Assembly (NCBI RefSeq): GCF_024055725.1
Contig: NZ_JAMXMX010000006.1
Location: forward strand, 300,688 to 364,687
Source: Actinoallomurus spadix
GTDB taxonomy: Bacteria > Actinomycetota > Actinomycetes > Streptosporangiales > Streptosporangiaceae
Direction: 5' to 3'
Length of the DNA: 64,000 bases
In this document: positions 54,476-63,948 of the stretch, piece by piece
How positions within the stretch are numbered: the stretch's first letter is position 1
Layout: each line of letters begins with the position of its first letter
Notes under the pieces: model-generated
The model's database searches: none
Told to the model about the DNA's origin: nothing
What the model saw: only the letters and a program-made list of their open reading frames with translations
Program-made: the position numbers and the translations under genes

Positions 54476-55045
54476 GTGAAGATCATCGACCGCGTCAAGG
54501 CGTACATCCAAGAGAAAAAGGGACGCGACCCTCGCTCGACCGACTACCCGGCAGGCGGAGCGGCCGACCCCGCCCCGACCACGGAACCGGCCGCGGAGCC
54601 GGTCATTGAGGCGGCCGCGGAACCGGTCACGGAGTCGGTCACGGAGTCGGCGACGGAGACGGACACGGAGTCGGCTACGGAACCGGCCACGGAGTCGGCC
54701 ACGGAAGCGGCCACGGAACCGGTCACGGAGTCCGCTACGGAGTCGGGCACGGAGTCGGCCGCGGAACCGGTCACCGAGTCGGCTACGGAGTCGGCCGCGG
54801 AACCGGCCACGGAGTCGGCCGCGGAACCGGTCACCGAGTCGGCTACGGAGTCGGCCGCGGAACCGGTCACGGAGTCGGCGACGGAGCCGGCCACGGAAGC
54901 GGCCACGGAGCCGGCCACGGAGCCGGCCACGGAGCCGGCCACGGAGTCGGCCACCGCGTGCCCGCGCTGCGGCGCGACCGGTGACGCCCCCTGCACGACC
55001 CCGTCCGGCAAAGCCACGAAGACCCACAAGGGGCGCGTGCAATGA
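54476..55045 (+). CDS. Acidic tetrapeptide-repeat protein with zinc-binding tail
   Basis: This 189-aa protein starts VKIIDRVKAYIQEKKGRDPR, a short basic amphipathic helix. It is followed by about 31 tandem units of the pattern [TA]-E-[PSA]-[AV] (residues about 35-158), very acidic and probably disordered. The end is ACPRCGATGDAPC...KTHKGRV, a C-x2-C-x7-C-x10-H arrangement like small actinobacterial zinc-binding domains that often follow phage or plasmid proteins. The repeat is encoded by 12-nt units and so should vary in copy number. Function is unknown; a spacer linking a nucleic-acid-binding tail to a helix is inferred. Confidence 0.65.
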   Translation: MKIIDRVKAYIQEKKGRDPRSTDYPAGGAADPAPTTEPAAEPVIEAAAEPVTESVTESATETDTESATEPATESATEAATEPVTESATESGTESAAEPVTESATESAAEPATESAAEPVTESATESAAEPVTESATEPATEAATEPATEPATEPATESATACPRCGATGDAPCTTPSGKATKTHKGRVQ

Positions 55046-55228
55046 GCAGCGGTGCTGCAGGCTCCGCCGTCATTTGGAAGGGAATGAGTACGCCGCCGGC
55101 CTATGCCAGACGCGGGTGGTCCTAGAATTGGTGACACTCGTGGCCGAGATCAATCAATAGTCGTTGACGTACGCTCAGGTCCGCCGACGTTCGCGACACG
55201 CCTGCTCACTCGCCCGAATGCAGACGTC

Positions 55229-55260
55229 AAAGGCCCCTCGCGTTCACGCGAGGGGCCTTT
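55229..55260 (+). terminator. Strong terminator hairpin
   Basis: AAAGGCCCCTCGCG (55229-55242) pairs perfectly with 55247-55260 over a TTCA loop, ending in TTT. It lies 180 bp after the tetrapeptide-repeat gene. Confidence 0.8.
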
Positions 55261-56493
55261 GCGCTAACCACGATCGGTTGTGGGTGTGTTGAGCAGATGC
55301 CATGAACCGTCGCGACGGGTGAGCAAGTCTCGTGTTAGCAGCAGACGTTTCTATGCGCGTTCCCGAACGCGTTCGATTGCGCTGTTGAGAGCGTCCGTCC
55401 CGCCTGTCACGTCGCTTCCGGTCACCATCAGCACGTCTCGTGCAGCTTCGCCGTCGCAGTGGCCACCTTGCCACCGCAGTGGCAACCTCGCCGCCGCAGT
55501 AGACCAGCGCTCGCCGCATATGCCCTTTCTGTCTGGCGATGCCGACGGCAACGATGAGGGTCACGAGCGGCCGGGCGAATGGTGCCACTGGTACGAACGC
55601 GGTCAAGCCGCACCGACGTGGGAGCCCGTTCCAGATCGGAAGGACACCAACGCGACGGCCGCCGGTGACAGTGTGGATACTGCAGGCTGGATCGCCGAGC
55701 AGATCGGTCTCGGCCGTACGTCGCGTTCGAGGAACAGCGGAGGATCGGCGGGGACTGACTTAGAACCGCTACTCCGATGTACGGTGGCACCGTGATCGTC
55801 TGATCTTTCCCGGCTTCAGCCATGGCCGGGCGAAACGGCTATGAGCGACGCCGTGCGGACCAAGGATCGTGGAGTGCCCGACGCGAACTCGCCATGGGAC
55901 GAGATCGTCACCCGGCTGTGGATGGGCGGCCATCACTACCAGGACCAGGCTGGGGTTCGGCGATCTGCCATCGTCGGTAGTAGATCTCCGCTGCTCAGGA
56001 CGCGCAACTCGTTCGAGGTTGCCCGTTTTTCAGGTCCGGTGGGGGCGACCAGTACGGCGCGCTCCCAGCTGCGGGTGAAACCGGCCTTGCGTAGGCTCTC
56101 AGACAGCCCAGTGGGGGGTGTCGTGGCTGTAGATCGTGATCGGTGCTCACGATAGCGGCGCATCCCCTCCGACTCGGCCGCCACTCAACGGCTGCGTCTT
56201 CTTGCTCGGCGAAGGCGTTCGGGCGTTGCCGGCCGTCGGATCAGCCCATGGTCGTGGATCCAGTGTCCGCTTCAGTGCGGGATGCCGGCGATGATGTCGC
56301 GGGCGCCATTGCGGGCAGTGCGGCGGCGACGTAGGCGCCCTGTCCGCCATGGCTTCGAACCCGTCTGGGCATGCTGTGCGGACCGGGTACCCACATAGGT
56401 GCTTCCCCCCGTGTGAACAGGTACCGCTCAGCGACAGGCTGGCAGATGCCGAGAGCAACCCCATCCAACGCTCGGTAATGAGCCAGGAGAATC
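55261..56493. other. Degraded gene-poor stretch
   Basis: No intact gene is supported. A fragment resembling the N-terminus of a tyrosine-phosphatase-like protein lies at 55841-55960. Frames at 55280-55795 (plus) and 55936-56184 (minus, SESLRKAGFTRSWERAVLVA) look partly protein-like but match nothing I recognise and contain no complete domain. I read this as remnants of several genes. Confidence 0.45.
55841..55960 (+). pseudogene. N-terminal fragment of a phosphatase-like protein
   Basis: About 40 codons from ATG 55841 include SPWDEIVTRLWMGGHHYQDQ, which resembles the start of actinobacterial dual-specificity-phosphatase-like proteins (W-x-E-I-x-LWMGGH). After that the frame loses family character, and the Cys-containing active site is missing. 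Confidence 0.4.
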
Positions 56494-57057
56494 ATGCGTC
56501 AATACGAGCGCACGGCTGTCCGCCCGCCAACGTTCTGGACACAGAGCAAGGAATCGAGACGGCTCCGCAGCAGTGTGGTGATCTTCCGCAACCCCGGCAG
56601 GCTTGTCCGTCGGCGGGCGTATCGGTCCGGCGAACCGCAGTGCCCGGGAGCGGGCGGGACGAATCCGATCATCGAGCCCATCGCCCTCCGGCGAGTCTCC
56701 TGGTCGCTTCCTCCGTCGCCGCCCTCGGTGGCACGCGCCCGTCGGCTGACCGCCGATCAACTGGCCGGTTGGGGGTTCGCCGAGCACTGTGAGACGGCCA
56801 GACTGCTCATCAGCGAACTGGTCACCAACGCTCTGCAGCATGGCGCCGGCCCGATTCAGTTGGTCATCCGATTCCTCGGCGACGTACTGCGATTCGAGGT
56901 CGCGGACGCCGGCCCGGGGTATCCGAGCATGCGCCCGGTCAACGACGAGGACGAGAGAGGGCGCGGACTGAACCTGGTGGAGTCACTGTCCAGTCGCTGG
57001 GGGTGCGCTCGCGCGACGACCGGCAAGGTGGTCTGGTTCGAGCTACCCGCGGCATGA
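56494..57057 (+). CDS. RsbW-like HATPase anti-sigma/regulatory kinase
   Basis: This 187-aa protein has a GHKL ATPase domain in residues about 75-187. Its N box is SELVTNALQHGAG, G1 is VADAGPGYP and G2 is GRGLNLVESLSSRWG. Such single-domain kinases in actinomycetes act as anti-sigma factors or phosphorylate STAS proteins. The first 70 residues are Arg/Pro-rich and unusual; the ATG at 56494 has AGGAGA close upstream, but a later start is possible. No sigma or STAS partner is adjacent. Confidence 0.8.
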   Translation: MRQYERTAVRPPTFWTQSKESRRLRSSVVIFRNPGRLVRRRAYRSGEPQCPGAGGTNPIIEPIALRRVSWSLPPSPPSVARARRLTADQLAGWGFAEHCETARLLISELVTNALQHGAGPIQLVIRFLGDVLRFEVADAGPGYPSMRPVNDEDERGRGLNLVESLSSRWGCARATTGKVVWFELPAA

Positions 57058-57116
57058 CCGTGGAAAGCCGACGTGATCCTGGGAGCGACAGAGCGAGCCG
57101 GTCCTCGCGCACAACG

Positions 57117-59501
57117 TCACGGCTGATCAACGGGGTGCCCCGACATGATCCCGTCGTCCGGCCCCGGCGCGTCACGCGCCGCTGTCACCACGGCCGCGAT
57201 CTGCGCTCGCGAGGTGAATCCGAGCTTGGTGAGGATGCGTTCGACGTGGCCTTCGGCCGTCCGCTGGGCGATCACGAGCTTGGCGGCGATGTCCTTGTTG
57301 CTCAGCCCTTGTGCGACCAGTTCCGCGACCTCTCGTTCCCGTGGAGTGAGCACAGGGAGATCCCCGCGCGCCGGTTGTGACGGTTTCGCCGGGACAGCGG
57401 CCGTCTTCTCCTCCAGCGCGAACGCGATCGCCTCGCTCAGGGACATGCCCGCGCCGCGCTCGAAGGCCGCCGCGAACGCCTTGGAATCCATCGCCTGGCG
57501 CGTCCGCGTCTCCGAGCACTCGTGGAACCCGGCGAGCCAACTGAGATGAGTCGGTGACGCGCCCATCAGTTGATCCAGCGCGTGGACGGCACCGAACAAC
57601 CGGGCGGCGCGCGGGTGCTCGCCGCGCGCCTCGGCGAGCCAGGCCATTGTCGCCAGGCAGTACGTGCTGCCCCAGGGATCGTAGGAGAGCCGTTTGATGC
57701 GCAAGGCCTCCCGCAGGAGCGTGATGGTCCGGTGGTGGCAGCCACGCCGCCACCAGGTGAACGCGGTGGCCCACAGCAGAAGGGACTTCGACCAGAGTGC
57801 TTCATAGCGGTCGCACAGAGCCAGGCCCTGCTCGCCCAGGTCCCCCGCGTGGTCGGGATCGCGGAGAGTTTCGATGATGGTCATCTGATAGAGGGTGACC
57901 CACATGCCGTTGAGGTCATTCCTGGCGCGGTGCCGGGTCAGGACCTGCTCGAACAGCGACACGGCCCGGGCCGGGTCGGGCTCGCTCTGGAGCATCTCGG
58001 CCAGGGCGAAGAGCTGGGCGACCTGCGTGAGGGCGCCCTCGTCGCCGATCCGCTCCGCCATGCCACGGCATTCCTCGAGCATGGCCAGGCCGTCCGCGGC
58101 GTCACCTTGTAGCAGTGCGAGCCAGCCGCAGACGCACAGCCCCTTGTTCCGCGAGGGCCCGGGTCGCCGTTCCAGGGTGAGTGCGCGTTCGAGCCATCGA
58201 CGGCCCTCACCGACCCTGCCGGAGACGAAGACCCAGTAATGCCAGAGGGAGGCGGCGATCTCCAGCCCGGCGTCCGCATGTCCGGGCTCGCTCAGGCAGA
58301 AGTCCAGTGCGGACCGTAGGTTGGCGTGCTCGGCCGACAGCCGGGCCCCCCACTCCATCTGGCGGGGGCTGAAGAAGTCCTTTTCCGATTCGGTGGCCAA
58401 TCTCCGGTAATGGTCCCGGTGGCGGATCCGGACGGGGAGCGGTCCCTCCGGGGATGACGTCAGACGGTCCCATCCGTACTGGCGCACGATCTCCAGCAGC
58501 CAGTAACGCTTGCCGTTCTTCTCTCGGCTGACGATGGACTTGTCCACCAGACCCGTGATCAGCGCCGCGACCTCTTCGATGGCGATTCCCCCGCCGGACG
58601 CGACCCGTTCCGCCGCGGCCAGATCGAACCCGCCGGTGAACACCGACAGCCGTTGCCACAGCGTACGCTCGGCCGGCGAGCAGAGGTCATAACTCCAGTC
58701 GATCAGTGCCCGCAGCGTCCTCTGGCGGGGTAGTGCGGTGCGGCTCCCCCCGGTGAGCAGGCGGAAGCGGTCGCCCAGTCGTGCGACGATCTGATCCAGC
58801 GACATCGATCGCCGCAGGATCCCCGCCAGCTCGATGGCCAGCGGGATCCCGTCCAGAAGCCGGCAGATCTGGGCCACCGTCCGGCCGTTCGCGGCCGTGA
58901 TCTCGAAATCCGGAACGACGGAGGCCGCCCGGGCGGCGAACAGGCGGATCGCCTCATAGCGCAGCAGATCACCTGGTTCCAGGGGCACGTCTTCCGCCGG
59001 TACGGACAGCGGGGGCACCTCGAACACGTGCTCGCCGGCGATTTTCAGCAGCTCCCGGCTCGTCGCCAGAACCCGCACGCCGGGAGCGGCCTTCAACAGC
59101 TTGCTCACCAGGATCGCGCAGGCATCCGCGAGGTGCTCGCAATTGTCGAGGACCAGGAGCAGCCGCCGGTGTTTCAGGTAGTCGATCAGCCTGGCCACCG
59201 TCGGCGCGGTGGAGCGGTCGCGCATGCCCAGCGCGGCGCCCACCGTCTCCGGTAGCGCCTCGGGATAGGTGAGTTCCGCCAACTCGACGAGCCAGACTCC
59301 GTCGGGGAATGCCCGGGTCACCTCCGCGGCCACCCGGAGGGCCAGTCGGGTCTTGCCGACCCCGCCGACGCCGGTCAGCGTCACTATGCGGGTCGACGAG
59401 AGGAGCCGCTTGACGTCGGCCGCCTCGTGCCGACGCCCGATCAGCTCTTCGACCTCCGCCGGCAGGTTGCCCGCTGGGCAGCGGGCCCTCGGACCAGCCA
59501 T
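57117..59501 (-). CDS. NB-ARC LuxR-family transcriptional regulator
   Basis: This 794-aa regulator has an NB-ARC ATPase domain at residues about 15-330 (Walker A LTGVGGVGKTRLALRVA, Walker B LLLVLDNCEHL, later LDGIPLAIELAG) and helical TPR-like repeats at about 380-690. A LuxR HTH lies at about 727-790 (LTPREREVAELVAQGLSNKD, then HVERILTKLG). It is a large ATP-dependent activator of the AfsR/LAL-like type, probably sensing a ligand or partner protein through the repeats. It is convergent with the HATPase gene (59 bp apart). Confidence 0.9.
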   Translation of the reverse strand: MAGPRARCPAGNLPAEVEELIGRRHEAADVKRLLSSTRIVTLTGVGGVGKTRLALRVAAEVTRAFPDGVWLVELAELTYPEALPETVGAALGMRDRSTAPTVARLIDYLKHRRLLLVLDNCEHLADACAILVSKLLKAAPGVRVLATSRELLKIAGEHVFEVPPLSVPAEDVPLEPGDLLRYEAIRLFAARAASVVPDFEITAANGRTVAQICRLLDGIPLAIELAGILRRSMSLDQIVARLGDRFRLLTGGSRTALPRQRTLRALIDWSYDLCSPAERTLWQRLSVFTGGFDLAAAERVASGGGIAIEEVAALITGLVDKSIVSREKNGKRYWLLEIVRQYGWDRLTSSPEGPLPVRIRHRDHYRRLATESEKDFFSPRQMEWGARLSAEHANLRSALDFCLSEPGHADAGLEIAASLWHYWVFVSGRVGEGRRWLERALTLERRPGPSRNKGLCVCGWLALLQGDAADGLAMLEECRGMAERIGDEGALTQVAQLFALAEMLQSEPDPARAVSLFEQVLTRHRARNDLNGMWVTLYQMTIIETLRDPDHAGDLGEQGLALCDRYEALWSKSLLLWATAFTWWRRGCHHRTITLLREALRIKRLSYDPWGSTYCLATMAWLAEARGEHPRAARLFGAVHALDQLMGASPTHLSWLAGFHECSETRTRQAMDSKAFAAAFERGAGMSLSEAIAFALEEKTAAVPAKPSQPARGDLPVLTPREREVAELVAQGLSNKDIAAKLVIAQRTAEGHVERILTKLGFTSRAQIAAVVTAARDAPGPDDGIMSGHPVDQP

Positions 59502-59562
59502 GATTACATCACGTTACACCCGGTACGTCCCGGAGCGCCGACGCTCCGGGCGGGGCGGTCCA

Positions 59563-59605
59563 GGCCAAAGCCCCCTTGTGTGATCGCAAGGAAGCTTTGA
59601 CCTGA
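59563..59605 (-). terminator. Imperfect hairpin downstream of the NmrA-like gene
   Basis: CCAAAGC...CTTG at 59563-59577 pairs with CAAG...GCTTTG at 59588-59602, with interruptions. It lies just past the stop of the leftward NmrA-like gene and before the LuxR start. A terminator is likely but weak. Confidence 0.4.
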
Positions 59606-59630
59606 ACCGTCCTGCGCGGCCGTGCTCAGC

Positions 59631-60482
59631 TCACGAGTGCCCGCCGTCGGCCCACTTCGCTGCGTGTTCCGTGACGAACTCGGTGAAAGTACGGGGCGGA
59701 CGGCCGGTCAGGTCGAGTACCGCGGTGCTGACCTGGTCCTGCTCGCCGGCCTCGATGCCCACCTCCACGGCGGCGAGGGCCGCGGCGAACTCGGCGGGCA
59801 TGCCTGCCGCGCGGTACTCGGCCGCCAGTTCGCCGGTGGTGATCTGCGCCACGTGGACCGGCTTTCGAGCATGCGCGGTGATGATCTCCGCCGCTTCCTG
59901 GTAGCCGAACGCCTTCGGGCCGGTGAGCAGGTAGTCGGACCGGTGGCCGGGCTCGGCGTCCGGGTCGGCGAGCAGGGCCGAGGCGGCGGCCGCGATGTCG
60001 CGTGCGTCGATCCAGCCGATTCGGCTGGTACCGGTGGAGGTGCGGATCTCGCCATGTCGTCGGATCCGCTCGCCCGTCGGGTGCGGGGGCAGGAAGTTCT
60101 GCATGAACCCGGACGCGCGCAGCACGATTCCCCCGGGTTCGTCCCGTACGTGCGCGGCCATTTCGGGGGTTCCGGGCAGCGGGATGGCGGAGCCGAGGAG
60201 TACGACACGGCGGATGCCGAGACGTCGCGCCTCGGCCAGGAACGGCCTGACCAGTGGCAGCTGCTCGACGCTGTTCACCGGAGGCACGATGAAGACCCGG
60301 TCGGTCCCGCGCAGGGCGGCCTGATGGGTGGTGGGGTCGCTCCAGTCGAACCTGACCGCGTCCGGGTCTCCGGCGGCGGGCGTACGGCTCGCCACGCGGA
60401 CCGGCACGCCCTGGTCGCGCAGGAGCCGCACCAGCGCGCTGCCGGTCTTGCCTGTGCCGCCGGTCACGAGTACGCCGGTCAT
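59631..60482 (-). CDS. NmrA-like NAD(P)-binding protein
   Basis: This 283-aa Rossmann-fold protein of the atypical SDR/NmrA group starts MTGVLVTGGTGKTGSALVRL (dinucleotide site). It carries RVASRTPAAGDPDAVRFDWS, RVFIVPPVNSVEQLP, LRASGFMQNFL and WIDARDIAAAASALL, all usual for NAD(P)H azoreductase/quinone-reductase-like relatives. It may be a redox enzyme or a redox sensor. The start overlaps the stop of the SnoaL-like gene by ATGA, so the two are co-translated. Confidence 0.88.
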   Translation of the reverse strand: MTGVLVTGGTGKTGSALVRLLRDQGVPVRVASRTPAAGDPDAVRFDWSDPTTHQAALRGTDRVFIVPPVNSVEQLPLVRPFLAEARRLGIRRVVLLGSAIPLPGTPEMAAHVRDEPGGIVLRASGFMQNFLPPHPTGERIRRHGEIRTSTGTSRIGWIDARDIAAAASALLADPDAEPGHRSDYLLTGPKAFGYQEAAEIITAHARKPVHVAQITTGELAAEYRAAGMPAEFAAALAAVEVGIEAGEQDQVSTAVLDLTGRPPRTFTEFVTEHAAKWADGGHS

Positions 60483-60922
60483 CGGGTGGCCTCCGTCCGC
60501 AGGGAGTCGAGCAGCTCCGGCAGGCTCCCGGCCGCGGCCGCGGTGGCCAGCGGGCTCCAGTAGTCCCGGTAGCGGGTGATCGAACCGTCTCGGGCGGTGC
60601 ACACCACGATGTAGCCGACCTGGTACGGCTCACCGGTGCTGACGGTGCGCCCGTTCACGGTGAGCTCCGCGACGATGGTCTCCGGCTGCTCGGTGTGGTG
60701 CACGGTGAGAGCGGTGACCTCATGCATGTCCACCTGCTCCGGGAAGGCGGCGAGATAGTCGCGGATCGCCTCCCGCCCGACGCGCTGTCGCTGTGAGACG
60801 TCGACGGCGAAGGGGAACTCGGCGACGCCGTCTTCCGCGAACAGGTCGGCCACGGCGTCCATGTCCTTGCTCAGCAACAGGTCCCACATCAAGCGGAAGG
60901 TGTCTTCGATGGTAGCCGGCAC
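60479..60922 (-). CDS. SnoaL-like NTF2-fold protein
   Basis: This 147-aa single NTF2-like domain has TIEDTFRLMWDLLLSKDMDA, LFAEDGVAEFPFA and RYRDYWSPLA, typical of SnoaL-like polyketide cyclase or ketosteroid isomerase relatives. The GTG start at 60922 has GGAGG before it. It is paired with the NmrA-like gene (ATGA overlap) and divergent from the XRE regulator, which probably controls both. The substrate is unknown. Confidence 0.88.
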   Translation of the reverse strand: MPATIEDTFRLMWDLLLSKDMDAVADLFAEDGVAEFPFAVDVSQRQRVGREAIRDYLAAFPEQVDMHEVTALTVHHTEQPETIVAELTVNGRTVSTGEPYQVGYIVVCTARDGSITRYRDYWSPLATAAAAGSLPELLDSLRTEATR

Positions 60923-61056
60923 GGCGGCCTCCGATTTCTGCACGGGGGTATGACCAGCTGAGACTGACCGCCGGTCGACGTGCGGGGGAACGGACGGCTG
61001 AGTCCCGGACCACCAGTACGTGGCTAAGGTGGTTGTCTGGTGAGATCGTGGAAAAA

Positions 61057-61902
61057 ATGAGCAAGACCGGCCTCGCCGACTTCCTGCGCCGCCGGCGAGA
61101 GGCGCTTTCGCCCGACCGGGTGCCGGCCGCGGCGGTCCACCCGCCGGGGCAGCGTGCACGGCGCACCCCTGGGCTGCGCCGTGAGGAAGTGGCCGCGCTG
61201 GCCCACGTGTCGGTGAGTTACTACGAGCGGCTAGAGCAGGCCCGAGCGCCGCGTCCGTCCCCGGAGGTGCTGGCGGCGCTGGGGGGCGCGCTGCAGCTCA
61301 CCGCTCCCGAACGCGAGCACATGGCACGGCTGGCCGGATATCTTCCGCCCGACACCGATACCGACACCGCCCGGGGGAAGGTGCCTGCGGACGCCCTGCG
61401 GCTGCTGGACCGGCTCGGGCCGATCCCCGCGTACCTGGTCGACGAGCGGCAGAACATCGTGGCCTGGAACGACGCGTCGGCCGCGTTGATCACTGACTTC
61501 GGGCTGCTGCCCGAGGACGAGCGCAACACCGTGCGGGTTTCCATCCGGCTGGGAGACACCGTCTGCTCGGCGCCGGCGGACGCGGAAGGCGCGTTCGCCC
61601 GGCAGATGGCCTCGCACCTGCGCACGGCCGGCATCCGCCACCCGGCCGACCGCGTCCTCGGCGAGCTGGTGAACGAGTTCGCCGCGCACAGCCCGGCGTT
61701 CGCCGCCGGCTGGCGCGACCACGACGTCCAACCCGTACCGGTGCTCCGCAAGATCCTGCGGCATCCCGAGCTGGGAGAGCTCGAGGTGGACTGCCAGACC
61801 CTGCTCGTGCCCGGCACCGATCTGCAGCTGGTGATGTACACGGCGGAACCCGGCAGCCCCAGCGCCGCCGCGCTCGCCCGGCTCGCATCCGGCAGTCGCT
61901 GA
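61057..61902 (+). CDS. XRE-family regulator with MmyB-like ligand domain
   Basis: In this 281-aa regulator, the N-terminal HTH (about residues 5-80: LADFLRRRREALSPDRV, LRREEVAALAHVSVSYYERLEQ) is followed by the MmyB-like PAS-type domain (about 105-270: IPAYLVDERQNIVAWNDASAA). Such regulators usually control a neighbouring oxidoreductase, here the divergent SnoaL-NmrA pair or the downstream aldo-keto reductase. The ATG at 61057 is preferred over one 24 nt upstream. Confidence 0.9.
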   Translation: MSKTGLADFLRRRREALSPDRVPAAAVHPPGQRARRTPGLRREEVAALAHVSVSYYERLEQARAPRPSPEVLAALGGALQLTAPEREHMARLAGYLPPDTDTDTARGKVPADALRLLDRLGPIPAYLVDERQNIVAWNDASAALITDFGLLPEDERNTVRVSIRLGDTVCSAPADAEGAFARQMASHLRTAGIRHPADRVLGELVNEFAAHSPAFAAGWRDHDVQPVPVLRKILRHPELGELEVDCQTLLVPGTDLQLVMYTAEPGSPSAAALARLASGSR

Positions 61903-62114
61903 CCCCTGCGGCCGGCCGGTCACACGCGGAGGGAAGCGAGCGTCCATAGGAATCTCCTATGGACCCTGCTGACTTTTCGTCTTTGCTTCCTGTCGTTTTC
62001 CGGCCGTACCGTGAAATCGGCTCGACGAGGTGCCCGCCGCGATTACTTGGGAAATTCGCGCTGAATGCACCGTCGGCTTGTTTCGACAACGGTTCACAAG
62101 CACAGGAGGACGGG

Positions 62115-63179
62115 ATGTCGCTCACCCTCGACACCTACCGGTTGCTGGGCCGCTCGGGGCTGCGGGTCTCGCCGCTGGCACTGGGCACGGCGACCTTCGG
62201 CACCGAATGGGGCTGGGGCGCCGAGCAGGACGAGGCGCGCAAGTTGTTCGACCTCTACCTCGAGCGCGGCGGGAATTTCATCGACACCGCCGACACCTAC
62301 ACCAATGGCAGTTCCGAGCGCCTGCTGGGCGAATTCACCCGTGACAACCGCGAGAGCCTGGTGCTGGCGACGAAATACTCGACGCTGCGCCGGCCTGGCG
62401 ATCCGAATTCCGGGGGAGGTCACCGTAAGAACCTGTTCGCGTCGGTGGAGGGCAGTCTGCGACGGCTGAACACGGACTACCTCGATCTGCTCTACCTGCA
62501 CGTGTGGGACTTCACGACGCCGGTCGAGGAGGTGCTGCGCGGTCTGGACGACCTGGTCCGGCAGGGCAAGGTCCTGTACGTGGCGATCTCCAACGCCCCG
62601 GCCTGGCAGGTGTCGCGCATGCAGGCGATCGCCGACCTGCGCGGCTGGGCACCGCTGGTCGCGCTGCAGATCGAGTACAACCTGATCAACCGGGCCGGGG
62701 AGCGTGACCTGATCCCCATGGCGCGCGAGATGGGACTGGGCGTGATCCCGTATTCGCCGCTGGCCGGCGGGGTGCTCACCGGCAAGTACACCCGCGACGA
62801 CCTGGCCGGGGCGAACGGCGCGTCCGACGAGAGTAACCGCAAGGACCTCAACCACGCCCTGGGCATGGTCACGGAACGCACGCTCGCCATCGCCGATGTC
62901 GTGAAGGACGTCGCCGCGGAGACGGGCCGTACCCCCGCCCAGGTCGGGCTGGCCTGGGTCCTGCGAAAGCCCGGCGTGACGGCACCGATCATCGGCGCAC
63001 GCACTCCCGCGCAGCTGGAGGACAATCTGGGCGCCCTCGAGGTCGACCTCACCGACTCCCAGCTGGCCCGCCTCGACGAGGCTAGTGCGATCGAGCTCGG
63101 CGCTCCGCACGACCTGCTCGCCAGCGCCCACATTCGCAATGTGACCAGGGGCGACATGAAGATCGAAGCCCGTCGCTGA
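62115..63179 (+). CDS. Aldo/keto reductase (second copy)
   Basis: This 354-aa NADPH-dependent reductase has FIDTADTYTNGSSERLLGEF (catalytic Asp and Tyr), LATKYS (Lys), DLLYLHVWD (His) and the C-terminal NADPH loop APIIGARTPAQLEDNLGALE. The start at 62115 has AGGAGGACGGG before it. It is only distantly similar to the reductase at 32212-33174. It may belong to the regulon of the XRE regulator 212 bp upstream. Confidence 0.92.
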   Translation: MSLTLDTYRLLGRSGLRVSPLALGTATFGTEWGWGAEQDEARKLFDLYLERGGNFIDTADTYTNGSSERLLGEFTRDNRESLVLATKYSTLRRPGDPNSGGGHRKNLFASVEGSLRRLNTDYLDLLYLHVWDFTTPVEEVLRGLDDLVRQGKVLYVAISNAPAWQVSRMQAIADLRGWAPLVALQIEYNLINRAGERDLIPMAREMGLGVIPYSPLAGGVLTGKYTRDDLAGANGASDESNRKDLNHALGMVTERTLAIADVVKDVAAETGRTPAQVGLAWVLRKPGVTAPIIGARTPAQLEDNLGALEVDLTDSQLARLDEASAIELGAPHDLLASAHIRNVTRGDMKIEARR

Positions 63180-63234
63180 CACGCGACCGAGCCCCGAGGA
63201 CGGCACTGTCGCCGCCCTCGGGGTGGTCACCGGC

Positions 63235-63948
63235 CTACGCCGCGGCCTCCTGCGGGACTCGTTCTCCATGGCCCTTCCCGGCCGTCGGGACACCGGTGGA
63301 GGAAGCGGGCGGGCACCAGCTCTCCTGCCGCAGGAGGTCGAGCAGGGCCGTCTCCGCCGGGCCCGTGCCGGGCCGGACCGCGGCGACGACGGGCTGGGAC
63401 ACCACCGGGAACACCGGGCGCGTGAGGTGGCAGTGCCCGTCGGGCACCGCGGAGAACGGGACGAGCGTGGCCCCCAGCCCGTGGGCGGCCCAGTTCACGG
63501 CCGTCGCCGTCTGGGACACCCGGGCCACCGTGGTCGGGGCCAGTCCGTTGTCCTCCAGCACGTCCCGCAGCACGATGTCGAGCGCGCTGTCGTGGTCGAA
63601 CCTCACCCAGGGGTCCCGCTCCAGCTCGCGCAGGTCGACCCGGTCGGCGGCGAGCTGCGGGTGCCCCGGACCCAGCACCACGACGAACTCCTCCTCGCCG
63701 AGGCGGTGGGCTTCGTACAGCTCTTCCCCGCAGGGCCCGGCCACCAGGGCGAGGTCCAGTACGCCCCGGCGCGCCAGCCGCTCCAGCTCGGCGCGGTTCG
63801 GCTCCTCGAAGACGGTGACCTCCAGCTGCGGGAAGCGATGGCACAGCGCCCGCAGCGCGCCCGGCAACTGCCGCGTGCCCAGACCCATCTGGGCCGCGAC
63901 CACCAGCTCGCCCACCAGCTCATCGGCGCCGGCTCGCGCCGCCGCCTT
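63235..63948 (-). pseudogene. LysR-family regulator truncated by an insertion sequence
   Basis: The remaining C-terminal part is a LysR substrate-binding domain (GELVVAAQMGLGTRQLPGAL, FVVVLGPGHPQLAADRVDL, VNWAAHGLGATLVP). The N-terminal HTH is missing; coding similarity stops at about 63948, where insertion-sequence DNA begins. An internal ATG at 63915 could give a ligand domain without DNA binding, but the gene is best read as broken. Confidence 0.75.

Noticed and set aside
54458..55042. Minus-strand Arg/Gly repeat protein opposite the tetrapeptide-repeat gene
   Set aside because: The repeat is open in several phases; only the plus-strand phase has a ribosome site and a structured Cys/His end.
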